From VAZQ01 sp963841705 (GTDB taxonomy: Bacteria > Pseudomonadota > Alphaproteobacteria > Rhizobiales > Xanthobacteraceae): 64,000 bases of DNA. The stretch is from assembly GCA_963841705.1 (NCBI GenBank), contig CAWJDY010000012.1, forward strand, positions 47,823 through 111,822, written 5' to 3'. Below, piece by piece: positions 56,831 to 64,000 of the stretch (position 1 is the first letter of the stretch; each line of letters begins with the position of its first letter). The notes beneath the pieces were generated by a model that saw only the letters and a list, made by a program, of their open reading frames with translations, was not told the origin of the DNA and did not search any database. The position numbers were made by a program, and so were the translations under genes.

Positions 56831-57031
56831 ATGCGAACAAGAACCAGCCGAAACAGGGCACCGGGCGTGTTTGCCGAGTTTGGCAATCTCGTTCACGACC
56901 TCCTGCGGACCGCATTCGATCCCTACCGGCCGGAACAGCATTACATGCGCGGGCCCGGCCCCAAGTGGCATGCAAAGCACGACCATTTCCGACCCGTTCC
57001 GGAGCTCGTCCGGGTACGCGTGAAGCGCTGA
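56831..57031 (+). CDS. Small basic protein of unknown function (66 aa)
   Basis: The ATG at 56831 follows GGAGGGGG, a strong ribosome binding site. The protein has GVFAEFGNLVHDLLRTAFDP, then HYMRGPGPKWHAKHDHF, and a basic C-terminus. It has several histidines and no signal or membrane segment. The stop is 13 bp before the hydroxyacid dehydrogenase start, so the two are likely co-transcribed. No family is recognised. Confidence 0.6.
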   Translation: MRTRTSRNRAPGVFAEFGNLVHDLLRTAFDPYRPEQHYMRGPGPKWHAKHDHFRPVPELVRVRVKR

Positions 57032-57044
57032 TCGCCGCTGCGCA

Positions 57045-58010
57045 ATGGCACGGCGTCCCTGCGCCATCCTGGACGACTATCAGGATGTGGCGCTCAAGCT
57101 TGCGGACTGGTCAAAGGTCGCAAGCGAGCTGGACATCAAGGTTTTCAACGCGCATCTCGGTACGCAGGACAAGGTCATCGCGGCGCTCGCCGGGTTTGAG
57201 ATCATCTGCGCGATGCGGGAGCGCACGGCTTTCCCGCGCGCAGTGATCGAGAGGCTCCCTGCGCTCAAGCTTCTGATCACGACCGGGGCGCGCAACGCTT
57301 CCATCGATGTTGCCGCCGCGCGCGAGCGGGGCATCGTGGTGTGCGCCACCCCGGCGGTGGGCAGTCCGACCAGCGCCATCGCCATCGGCCTGATGCTCGA
57401 GCTCACCCGGCGCATCGGCTACGAGAATGCGCGCATGAAGGCCGGCGTGCCGTGGCAGAGCACGATCGGCCTTGATCTCGAAGGACTGACCCTCGGCGTT
57501 CTTGGGCTTGGCAAGCTCGGCACCCGCACCGCCCGCATTGCCCAGGCGTTCGGGATGAAGGTGCTGGCGTGGAGCCAGAATCTCACGCCGCAGATGTGCA
57601 GCAAAGCGGGTGTCGACTACGCGAGCAAGGACGAGCTTTTTCGCCGCTCGGACTTCATCAGCATCCATCTCGTTCTGTCGGCGCGCACGCGCGGCCTCAT
57701 TGGCGCCAACGAGCTCGGCCTCATGCAGCCGTCGGCCTACATCATCAACACGTCGCGGGGGCCCATCATCGACGAGGCGGCGTTGCTCGTGGCGCTGCGC
57801 GAGAAGAAGATTGCGGGGGCTGGGCTTGATGTCTTCGACGTCGAGCCGCTGCCGAGCGATCATCCCTTGCGCAAGCTCGACAACGTCGTGCTCACGCCGC
57901 ATCTCGGCTACGTCGCGATCCAGAATTATCGCGCGTATTTCGCCGGCGTTGTCGATGACATCCGCGCCTTCCTGGACGGCAAGCCGGTGCGGGTATTGCA
58001 ATCGCCTTGA
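57045..58010 (+). CDS. D-2-hydroxyacid dehydrogenase, NAD-dependent
   Basis: This 321-residue oxidoreductase has the Rossmann motif GLGKLG at 154-159. The catalytic Arg is in NTSRGPIID, Glu in FDVEPLP and His in TPHLGYV. The opening CAILDDYQDVALKLADW is typical of a phosphoglycerate-dehydrogenase-like branch lacking ACT domains (about half the length of SerA). The substrate is not fixed by sequence; glyoxylate/hydroxypyruvate-type acids are usual. It is downstream of a 66-residue protein gene. Confidence 0.92.
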   Translation: MARRPCAILDDYQDVALKLADWSKVASELDIKVFNAHLGTQDKVIAALAGFEIICAMRERTAFPRAVIERLPALKLLITTGARNASIDVAAARERGIVVCATPAVGSPTSAIAIGLMLELTRRIGYENARMKAGVPWQSTIGLDLEGLTLGVLGLGKLGTRTARIAQAFGMKVLAWSQNLTPQMCSKAGVDYASKDELFRRSDFISIHLVLSARTRGLIGANELGLMQPSAYIINTSRGPIIDEAALLVALREKKIAGAGLDVFDVEPLPSDHPLRKLDNVVLTPHLGYVAIQNYRAYFAGVVDDIRAFLDGKPVRVLQSP

Positions 58011-58042
58011 TCGTATGCGCGGCGGATTACGCTGCGCTAGTC

Positions 58043-58150
58043 GTACTGCCTCACAAACTACGCTGTCATTCCGGGGCGTCGGCAAGTCGGTTTCATCGCA
58101 CTCGGACGGCGCGAAGCGCCGATCCGAGCGCTCGCGGCCCCGGAATGACA
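58043..58150. repeat. Family P3 element, internally deleted copy
   Basis: It has the outer left arm GTACTGCCTCACAAACTACG and TGTCATTCCGGGGC. It then goes straight to CACTCGGACGGCGCGAAGCGC...GGCCCCGGAATGACA. The right outer arm is degraded (TTCTGACGCAGCAG). It lies 33 bp after the dehydrogenase stop. Confidence 0.85.
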
Positions 58151-58201
58151 GAATACGTATTTTCTGACGCAGCAGAGCTAATCCGCCCTACGATGCTGCG
58201 A

Positions 58202-59404
58202 TCAGCGTGCCGTGGGCGGCGGCCCGAGCGGGGCTCCGGTGATCGCAGCCCCGGGTCGCACCACAGCGGGCGGCATCGCCGCATTGGCCGCTGCGGAGGC
58301 AGGCGGCATCGGCGCGCCCAGCGAAACCGCGTTCGAGCCGGGAGGAGCCTTGCCCGGCAGCACCACGACGCGCGTGCCCACCTTCACCCGGGTGTAGAGG
58401 TCCATCACGTCCTCGTTGGTCAGCCGGATGCACCCGGAGGACACGAAGGTGCCGATGGTGGAGGGCTGATTGGTGCCGTGGATGCGGTAGACCGTGCCGC
58501 CGAGATAGAGGGCGCGCGCGCCCAGCGGGTTGCCCGGTCCACCGGCCATGAACCGCGGCAGATAAGGCTGGCGGTCGATCATCTCCTCAGGAGGATGCCA
58601 GTCGGGCCATTCCGCCATGCGTGACACCCGTTCCCTGCCGGCCCAGGTGAAGCCCTCGCGGCCGACACCGATGCCGTAGCGCATGGCCTTGCCCTTCTCG
58701 AGCACGAGAAAGAGGTACGTGTTCTGGGTATCGACGATCAGCGTGCCCGGCGGCTCCTTGGTTTTGTAGTCCACGAGCGTGCGCCGGAACTGGGGCGGCA
58801 ACTCCTTGCGCGGACCGGTCTCCGGCTGCTCGTCGGGTGGAAGCGCGGCAAAGCGCGCATCGGGTCTTGGCCCTGCGGCCCCCCCTGCGGCCCCGGCCGG
58901 CGCGCCATTCGCCTGAGCGGGCGCGATGACCATGGGCGGCCGCAGCCCGTCCTGCTCGGCAGGGTCCTGACCGGGCACCCCTGGTCCGGGAATGGCGGGA
59001 TTGGGCCGCACGATGCGGGCGCCGGGCTGGGAGGACAACTCATAGTCCTGCGGCCGGCCGCGATTGAAGTAATCGGGCGGCGGCGGCAGCAATTCGATCT
59101 GGTCGTCCGGATCGACCGGGGCACCGTGGCCATAGCGCGCGCTCGCGGATGGCACCGGGTCGGCAGCCTGCGCGCCACCACCGCCGGGAGGCGGCGGAAG
59201 CGGCCTGCTCTGCACCATCGACGGATCGTAGAACGGGCCATCGTCGTCCTCGATCCCGGGAGCAGTTCGCGAACCCATGGGCGGCTGCGCAGGATAGACC
59301 TGCGGCGCCGGTGGCGGCGGATAGTATTGTGCCAATGCGAGGTCGGCCGACCCCATGGTGCCGACGAGCAGCGCCGCAAACCCGCCCGCTGTGCGGAAAT
59401 TCAT
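58202..59404 (-). CDS. L,D-transpeptidase (YkuD family), long proline-rich form
   Basis: This 400-residue protein has a signal peptide (to ALAQ) and a ~175-residue Pro/Gly/Ala-rich linker. The YkuD domain (about 205-350) shows YGIGVGREGFTWAG and the catalytic pair IHGTNQPSTIG / SSGCIRL. A Pro/Ala-rich tail follows. It is a paralogue of the short form at 46328; the domains align block for block. The long linker could let the enzyme span the periplasm toward peptidoglycan or outer-membrane proteins (inference). Confidence 0.92.
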   Translation of the reverse strand: MNFRTAGGFAALLVGTMGSADLALAQYYPPPPAPQVYPAQPPMGSRTAPGIEDDDGPFYDPSMVQSRPLPPPPGGGGAQAADPVPSASARYGHGAPVDPDDQIELLPPPPDYFNRGRPQDYELSSQPGARIVRPNPAIPGPGVPGQDPAEQDGLRPPMVIAPAQANGAPAGAAGGAAGPRPDARFAALPPDEQPETGPRKELPPQFRRTLVDYKTKEPPGTLIVDTQNTYLFLVLEKGKAMRYGIGVGREGFTWAGRERVSRMAEWPDWHPPEEMIDRQPYLPRFMAGGPGNPLGARALYLGGTVYRIHGTNQPSTIGTFVSSGCIRLTNEDVMDLYTRVKVGTRVVVLPGKAPPGSNAVSLGAPMPPASAAANAAMPPAVVRPGAAITGAPLGPPPTAR

Positions 59405-59628
59405 CCCCCGTCCCCCTCAACTCAGTCCTTGCGCATGGAATCGCGCATGAACAAGGCGCATTCAAGACAGCATGCAAACCGTCCACTCCCGGGCGCGCTC
59501 CGACGGGAGGCACTTTTACAAATGCCATTTGATTCAGGCATTTGCAGGAAAAGAGCCGGCTTTTCCGGGTCAAGCCCGAACCGATCGCTCGGGTTCGTTT
59601 GGCCAAACACTCGCGCAGACTACTACCC

Positions 59629-59910
59629 GTACTGCATCACAAACTACTCCAGCCCGTCATTCCGGGGCCGCGAGCGCTCGGGTCGGCGCTTCGCGCCGTC
59701 CGAGTGCGAGCGGAGCCCGGAATCCATAACCACAGGCCGTGCAGTTGTGATGAAAGTGGTTACGCTGCGGTGGCACACATTACTGCTTGGGGTTATGGAT
59801 TCCGGGCTCCGCTCGCTTACGCTCGCGGCCCCGGAATGACAAAGGGGAGAGAAGGGCGGCACGGCCGATTTGCCTGCGCCCCGGAATGACAGCGTAGTTT
59901 ATGACGCACT
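59629..59910. repeat. Family P3 element, full-length copy with terminal inverted repeats
   Basis: The left end is GTACTGCATCACAAACTACT, then CCGTCATTCCGGGGC. The right end is GCCCCGGAATGACAGCGTAG, then TTTATGACGCAC, the inverse of the left arm with a few changes. Inner palindromes are as in the copy at 2498. The flank 59405-59628 shows only small hairpins (AAAAGCCGGCTCTTTTCC-type) and no gene. Confidence 0.88.
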
Positions 59911-60342
59911 ATCGCTAACCCACCCTCAAGATCATCGGAATTGGACCAATCCGGGATCCGATCGGGTCTAAGTCCTTGCCACAACCCATAGGCGAGCGAA
60001 TTGAGGCGCCATTGCAAACAACAATGAATCTACAATGATTTTTCAACCGCAGGTCGAGGGGATGCAAATAGCCCGGCGAATTGGCCTTGCGGAATTCTCC
60101 GCGCGTAGCCGAGCTGGCGAAAACCAAACCGGCAGAATTCCATGCCTCATCCCCTTCATTCTTGTTCCTTATTTGTTCTACTGCCCGCGCGGCGAGTTTG
60201 CAAGCACAAAATTCAGGCGGCACAACAAGCTGCGCAATACCTCCCCCTTTCAGGGGGAGGCATGGAGTTTCCGCCCTGCCATCGAGGCAAATGCGATAGC
60301 CCAGCGGAATGACGGCGTAGACTGTTGCTGAGAGCTTGCGCA
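59911..60342. other. Intergenic region, no gene seen
   Basis: On the minus strand the phrase DLDPIGSRIGPIPMILRV and similar text come from a rhizobial intergenic repeat (related to that near 7400), not from a protein. Nothing else is recognised. Confidence 0.45.
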
Positions 60343-61713
60343 TCAATACGCGTATTCCTGGAAGACCGGGGCGACGCTGCCATGCCAGTCATTGGCGTAT
60401 TTGGCGAGCAGCTCCTCCGCGGGGGTGAAACCGCGCGCCACATACTCTTTGATCGGGGCGAGATGGCGCCGCTCGTCGCGGCCCGCGCGGTCGAGGCAGC
60501 GGCGGCGCGCGAGTCCTTCCTCGGCGAGTGCCAAGGTCGCCGTGGCGAGATCGAGCATGCTCCGCCCCGCAATACGCGCGGCAAAGCCCAGCTTCGGCAC
60601 GTCGTCGCGCAAGGCCTGGCGGGCCTCGGCACTCCAGCCCTTCACCAGCTCCCAGGCGGCATCGAGCGCAGTGTCGTCGTAGAGGATGCCCACCCAGTAG
60701 GCGGGCAACGCGGGGAGCCGCGGCAACGATCCGCCGTCGGCGCCGCGCATTTCCAGGAAACGCTTGAGGCGGACCTCGGGGAAGATCGTCGAGACGTGGT
60801 TCCCCCAATCCGAGAGGGTCGCATGCTCGCCGGGAAGCGCCGCGAGGCGGCCGGCCATGAGAGCGCGGAAGGATTGCCCGGCGACGTCGATGTAGCGCTC
60901 GCCGCGCTTGACGAAATACATCGGCACATCGAGCGCGTAGTCGACGTAACGCTCGAACCCCATGCCCGGCTCGAAGGCCCAGGGCAGCATGCCGGTGCGG
61001 TCGGGATCGGTGTCGCGCCAGATCTCCGAGCGAAACGACAGAAAGCCGTTGGGCCGACCCTCGGTGAACGGCGAGTTGGCAAAGATCGCGGTCGCGACCG
61101 GCTGCAGCGCCAGACCGACACGCAGCTTCTTGACCATGTCAGCCTCGCTCGCAAAGTCGAGGTTGGTCTGCACCGTGCAGGTCCGGTACATCATGTCGAG
61201 GCCGTGGCCGCCCACTTTCGGCATGTAGGCGGTCATGATGCGATAGCGGCCCTTGGGCATCACCGGGATCTCGGCGCGGCTCCAGGTGGGGGTCATGCCG
61301 AGGCCGAGGAAGCCGATGCCGAGCGGCGCCGCGATCTGCTTGACCTGCGCGAGATGCGCCATCAGCTCCGAGCAGGTGTGATGCACGTCCGCGACCGGCG
61401 CACCGGAGAGCTCGAACTGGCCGCCGGGCTCGAGCGAGATTGCCCCGCCGCCGGTGACATCGAACAGCCCGATGATGTTGCCGTTCTCGGTGATGGGGTC
61501 CCAGCCGAGCAGGAGCTGCATGCCCTCGAGCAGCGCGCGGATGCCGCGGCGGCCGTCGTAGGGAACGGGACGATTGCCATCGAGCGTGAACGGGAATTTC
61601 TCGTGCTCGGTGCCGATGCGGAACGCCGATCTCGGCTTGCAGCCCGCCTCGAACCAGGCGACGAGCTCGTCGCGGCTCGCAATCGGCGTCATGTCGATCT
61701 GGTCGCGGGCCAT
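60343..61713 (-). CDS. gshA: Glutamate-cysteine ligase, plant/alphaproteobacterial type
   Basis: This 456-residue enzyme joins glutamate and cysteine, the first step of glutathione synthesis. Family blocks are FRIGTEHEKFPF near residue 30, SLEPGGQFELSGAP, YMPKVGGHGLDMMYRTCTVQ and FLEMRGADGG. This is the GCS2 type found in plants and alphaproteobacteria, not the E. coli GshA type. It stands alone (gshB is not here). Confidence 0.96.
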   Translation of the reverse strand: MARDQIDMTPIASRDELVAWFEAGCKPRSAFRIGTEHEKFPFTLDGNRPVPYDGRRGIRALLEGMQLLLGWDPITENGNIIGLFDVTGGGAISLEPGGQFELSGAPVADVHHTCSELMAHLAQVKQIAAPLGIGFLGLGMTPTWSRAEIPVMPKGRYRIMTAYMPKVGGHGLDMMYRTCTVQTNLDFASEADMVKKLRVGLALQPVATAIFANSPFTEGRPNGFLSFRSEIWRDTDPDRTGMLPWAFEPGMGFERYVDYALDVPMYFVKRGERYIDVAGQSFRALMAGRLAALPGEHATLSDWGNHVSTIFPEVRLKRFLEMRGADGGSLPRLPALPAYWVGILYDDTALDAAWELVKGWSAEARQALRDDVPKLGFAARIAGRSMLDLATATLALAEEGLARRRCLDRAGRDERRHLAPIKEYVARGFTPAEELLAKYANDWHGSVAPVFQEYAY

Positions 61714-61779
61714 GCGGCGGCTGCTTCCGGCAAAAGGGCGGCGAACTTACACGCGCCGCGCAAGCCAGCGCAAATCGCT

Positions 61780-61930
61780 GTCATTCCGGTCGACCGAGCC
61801 GGGCTTCGCCCGGCGAGGAAGAGCCGGAATCCAGTAATCAAAGCAGCTCGTGCATTCACGCCGGGCGTGGATTACTGGGTCCCGGCTCGCGCGAGCCCGG
61901 TTGAGCCGGGCTCGCTTGGCCGGGACGACG
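61780..61930. repeat. ~150-bp inverted-repeat element (family P4), copy 2
   Basis: It reads GTCATTCCGGTCGACCGAGC...GGCCGGGACGACG, almost the exact reverse complement of the copy at 49255-49402. It carries the same AATCCAGTAA, TTACTGG and GTGCATTCACGCCG landmarks. Confidence 0.88.
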
Positions 61931-61993
61931 GCCCATGTGCGATTGGCCGCAGGAGCGCGCCCTCACGCCCGTCCATGTGGGTGGCTGGCGCCC

Positions 61994-62347
61994 TCAGGGT
62001 ACCTCGTCAAGCCGCTTGATCTCGGCCTCAACTACAGCCAACAGCGCCGGCAGGCTATCGTGCACCGTGCGCCAAACATATTCCTCCGCGACGGTATCGT
62101 AGTTGTGCCGGTAGACATTGCCCACACCCATGATCGCACGCCACGGCAAATGCGGATGCCGGTCGCGCAACTCCGTGGGAAGCCGCCGCGCCGCCTCGGA
62201 AATGATCTCGAGCGCCCGCGTCACCGCGTAAAAGAAAATCCGATTGTCCCTGAATTTTTCGAACGAGATACCCGCGACAAAATCTTGCGCAAGCCTCCCG
62301 TTGTCACGAATGTCATATAAGGCCAGGCGCGTTTGCTCAGAAGGCAT
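61994..62347 (-). CDS. hepT: HEPN-domain toxin-like protein (HepT/DUF86)
   Basis: This 117-residue all-helical HEPN protein is of the DUF86 type. The usual R-x4-H-x-Y RNase motif is here G-x-G-N-V-Y-R80-H81-N82-Y83, where the Arg sits next to the His instead of five residues before it. Some DUF86 proteins have this RHxY form, so activity cannot be judged. It overlaps the MNT gene by 11 bp and is probably its toxin partner. The start at ATG 62347 is preferred over 62359. Confidence 0.82.
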   Translation of the reverse strand: MPSEQTRLALYDIRDNGRLAQDFVAGISFEKFRDNRIFFYAVTRALEIISEAARRLPTELRDRHPHLPWRAIMGVGNVYRHNYDTVAEEYVWRTVHDSLPALLAVVEAEIKRLDEVP

Positions 62348-62633
62348 AGACCGCCTCACGCTCGGCCGATGGCCGAACGAGCGGCTTTAGTGTGCTGCGA
62401 TCAGCGACCTCCACCCGGATCGGAAACAGGTCGGCCAAGTATTGGGTGATTGCGACATATTCGAACAAGCCGACTGGCGCATCGGGTGCGATCTCGATCA
62501 GAATGTCGATGTCGCTGTCAGGCCGATCATCGCCGCGGGCGCGTGAACCGAACAACGCGACGTGCCTCACGCCTTGGGCGTGCAGGGCGGCTTCGTTCTC
62601 CCGCAGCCTGGCAATGATCTCCGGTGTATTCAT
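62337..62633 (-). CDS. mntA: MNT-domain antitoxin (minimal nucleotidyltransferase)
   Basis: This 98-residue protein has the nucleotidyltransferase motif G29-S30-x10-D41-x-D43 (FGSRARGDDRPDSDIDILIE). In HEPN/MNT modules it adds AMP to the HEPN toxin to silence it. The gene precedes and overlaps hepT, the normal order. It lies between acyl-CoA dehydrogenase and gshA; nothing else marks a mobile island. Confidence 0.88.
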   Translation of the reverse strand: MNTPEIIARLRENEAALHAQGVRHVALFGSRARGDDRPDSDIDILIEIAPDAPVGLFEYVAITQYLADLFPIRVEVADRSTLKPLVRPSAEREAVYAF

Positions 62634-62722
62634 GCTCCTCACCCTAGCACAAACCGTCTGAAGCGACACGAAGAGACCGCCTTCGCACAATCCAGGAACG
62701 CAACCCGGGCTGACGGAATGGG

Positions 62723-63880
62723 TCACAGGCTGCGGGCGATGAGCACCTTCATGATCTCGTTGGTGCCGGCATAGATGCGCATCACCCGCGCGTCGCGATA
62801 GAGGCGGGAGATCGGAAACTCCTCCATGTAGCCGTAGCCGCCGAACAGCTGCAGGCAGCGGTCCACGATCGTTCCCAGGATGTCGGTGAGCCGGTACTTG
62901 GCCATCGAGGCGGTCACGGTGTCGAGCGCGCCGGCCAGATAGCGCTCGATGCAGTGGTCGTGAAACACCCGCGCCATGGTCGCCTCGGACTTGCACTCCG
63001 CCAGCACGAACTGGGTGTTCTGAAACTCGATGATCTTCTTGCCGAAGGCGGCCCGCTGCTTGACGTAATCCACCGTGAGCGCGAGCGCGCGTTCCATCAT
63101 CGCCTGCGCATGCACGGCGACGATGAGGCGCTCCCGCGGCAGATCGTTCATCAGCTGCGCGAAGCCCTGGCCCTCCTCGCCGCCGAGCAGATTCTCCGGG
63201 GGAAGCTTCACCTCATCGAAGAACAGCTCGGAGGTGTCGGCCGCATCCATGCCGAGCTTCTTGAGCTTGCGTCCGCGGCGAAAGCCCGGCGCGTCGTCGG
63301 TCTCCACCATCATGAGCGATACACCCTTGGCGCCGAGGCTGGCATCGGTCTTGGCGACCACGACGATCAGGTTGGCATGCTGGCCGTTGGTGATGAAGGT
63401 CTTGGAGCCGTTGAGGACGTAGCCGTTGCCGGACTTTTTCGCGGTGGTGCGCACGCCCTGGAGGTCGGAGCCGGTGCCGGGCTCGCTCATGGCAATGGCG
63501 CCGACGAGCTCGCCGGTAACGAGTTGCGGCAGCCAGCGCCGCCTCTGCTCCTCGGTGCCGTAATGCAGGATGTACGGCGCCACGATGCCGGAATGCAGCG
63601 GCGCGCCGAAAGCATCGAAGCCGGCGAGGCTGAGCTCGCGGTTGATCATCGCCTCGTGCGCGAAGCTCCCTCCCGCTCCGCCGTACTGCTCGGGGATGGC
63701 GGGGCAGAGGAGCCCGGCCGCGCCCGCCTTGGTCCAGACCTCGCGGCCGTAGATGCCGGCCTCGTTCCACGCGTCGAGCTGCGGCACATATTCGGCGGCG
63801 ATGAAGCGGCGCGCCTGCTCCTCGAGCAGCACGATATCCTCGGTCATCCAGGCCGGGCGCGGGAGGTTGAGAATGCTCAT
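62723..63880 (-). CDS. Acyl-CoA dehydrogenase
   Basis: This 385-residue FAD enzyme introduces the alpha-beta double bond of acyl-CoAs. Signatures are GAIAMSEPGTGSDLQGVRTTA (FAD/substrate loop), KTFITNGQHANL, and the C-terminal block LQLFGGYGYMEEFPISRLYR, DARVMRIYAGTNEIMK. Chain-length choice cannot be read; the overall form is that of long-chain or short/branched-chain members. It stands alone, with a P3 element just upstream of its start. Confidence 0.94.
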   Translation of the reverse strand: MSILNLPRPAWMTEDIVLLEEQARRFIAAEYVPQLDAWNEAGIYGREVWTKAGAAGLLCPAIPEQYGGAGGSFAHEAMINRELSLAGFDAFGAPLHSGIVAPYILHYGTEEQRRRWLPQLVTGELVGAIAMSEPGTGSDLQGVRTTAKKSGNGYVLNGSKTFITNGQHANLIVVVAKTDASLGAKGVSLMMVETDDAPGFRRGRKLKKLGMDAADTSELFFDEVKLPPENLLGGEEGQGFAQLMNDLPRERLIVAVHAQAMMERALALTVDYVKQRAAFGKKIIEFQNTQFVLAECKSEATMARVFHDHCIERYLAGALDTVTASMAKYRLTDILGTIVDRCLQLFGGYGYMEEFPISRLYRDARVMRIYAGTNEIMKVLIARSL

Positions 63881-63927
63881 GGTCGGTTTGATCGCGGTTC
63901 CCGGTGGCAGCGGCGGGTTGCAAACTG

Positions 63928-64000
63928 GTACTGCGTCACAAGTTGCCCCTCGACGTCGTTCCGGGGCGCAGGAAAATCGGCCGTGCCGATTTGCCTGCGA
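63928..64000. repeat. Family P3 element, left part, cut by the window edge
   Basis: It starts GTACTGCGTCACAAGTTG and continues GTCGTTCCGGGGCGCAGG, then AAATCGGCCGTGCCGATTTG, as in the copy at 2498. Confidence 0.8.

Overview
The window reads as chromosomal DNA of a GC-rich alphaproteobacterium of the order Hyphomicrobiales (Rhizobiales), close to Bradyrhizobium, Pseudolabrys or Xanthobacteraceae. This rests on the many periplasmic binding proteins with a WPLAARAQQ-type leader, the order mraZ-rsmH-ftsL-ftsI, the plant-type glutamate-cysteine ligase, the sahR-metF-metH cluster, and families of short palindromic intergenic repeats typical of these genomes. No tRNA, rRNA, prophage, CRISPR array or intact insertion sequence was seen. 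The placement is inference; no database was searched.

Layout. 1-2.8 kb: two decayed, divergent ABC-type substrate-binding protein genes beside a displaced copy of the ftsI 3' end. 2.8-6.9 kb: a tight operon for a secreted metallophosphoesterase, a secreted cupredoxin, an ECF sigma factor and its zinc-finger anti-sigma factor; facing it are two tiny secreted Cys-terminated peptides and a cytochrome b561. 7-10.9 kb: repeat-rich DNA, small exported or membrane proteins, a second ftsI-tail copy and an intact binding protein. 10.9-14.2 kb: OprB-type porin, an IS5-type transposase relic and a multicopper oxidase. 14.6-18.4 kb: start of the division and cell wall cluster with a clear MraZ operator. 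18.7-21 kb: PRC-barrel protein, an N-acetylmuramoyl-alanine amidase and RNase P RNA. 21-28 kb: 5-oxoprolinase, a Tim44-domain protein and an extensin-like lipoprotein. 28-33 kb: oxidoreductase, patatin, a gutted 3-hydroxybutyrate dehydrogenase, LysR regulator and thiol peroxidase. 33.6-39.3 kb: a DUF302 gene cut by a repeat, cupin, MFS exporter, an orphan soluble histidine kinase and three more binding protein genes in successive stages of decay. 39.6-46.2 kb: the SAM cycle (metH, metF, sahR) and trmO. 46.3-53.3 kb: L,D-transpeptidase, thiC behind a TPP riboswitch, Uma2, a cyclic-nucleotide-domain membrane protein, two glycine-zipper secreted proteins and MltB. 53.5-64 kb: CinA-like protein, EttA, a 2-hydroxyacid dehydrogenase, a second L,D-transpeptidase, GshA, a HEPN/MNT pair and an acyl-CoA dehydrogenase.

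The core genes are housekeeping: envelope growth and remodelling (ftsI, ftsL, mraZ, two L,D-transpeptidases, amidase, MltB, extensin-like protein), one-carbon and sulphur metabolism, thiamine and glutathione. The striking accessory signal is genome plasticity. There are at least six families of imperfect palindromic or terminal-inverted-repeat elements, some sitting exactly at gene breakpoints, together with six copies of one binding protein family, four of them broken. The best candidate for an undescribed functional system is the ECF sigma/anti-sigma/cupredoxin/phosphoesterase operon with its divergent mini-peptides and cytochrome b561.
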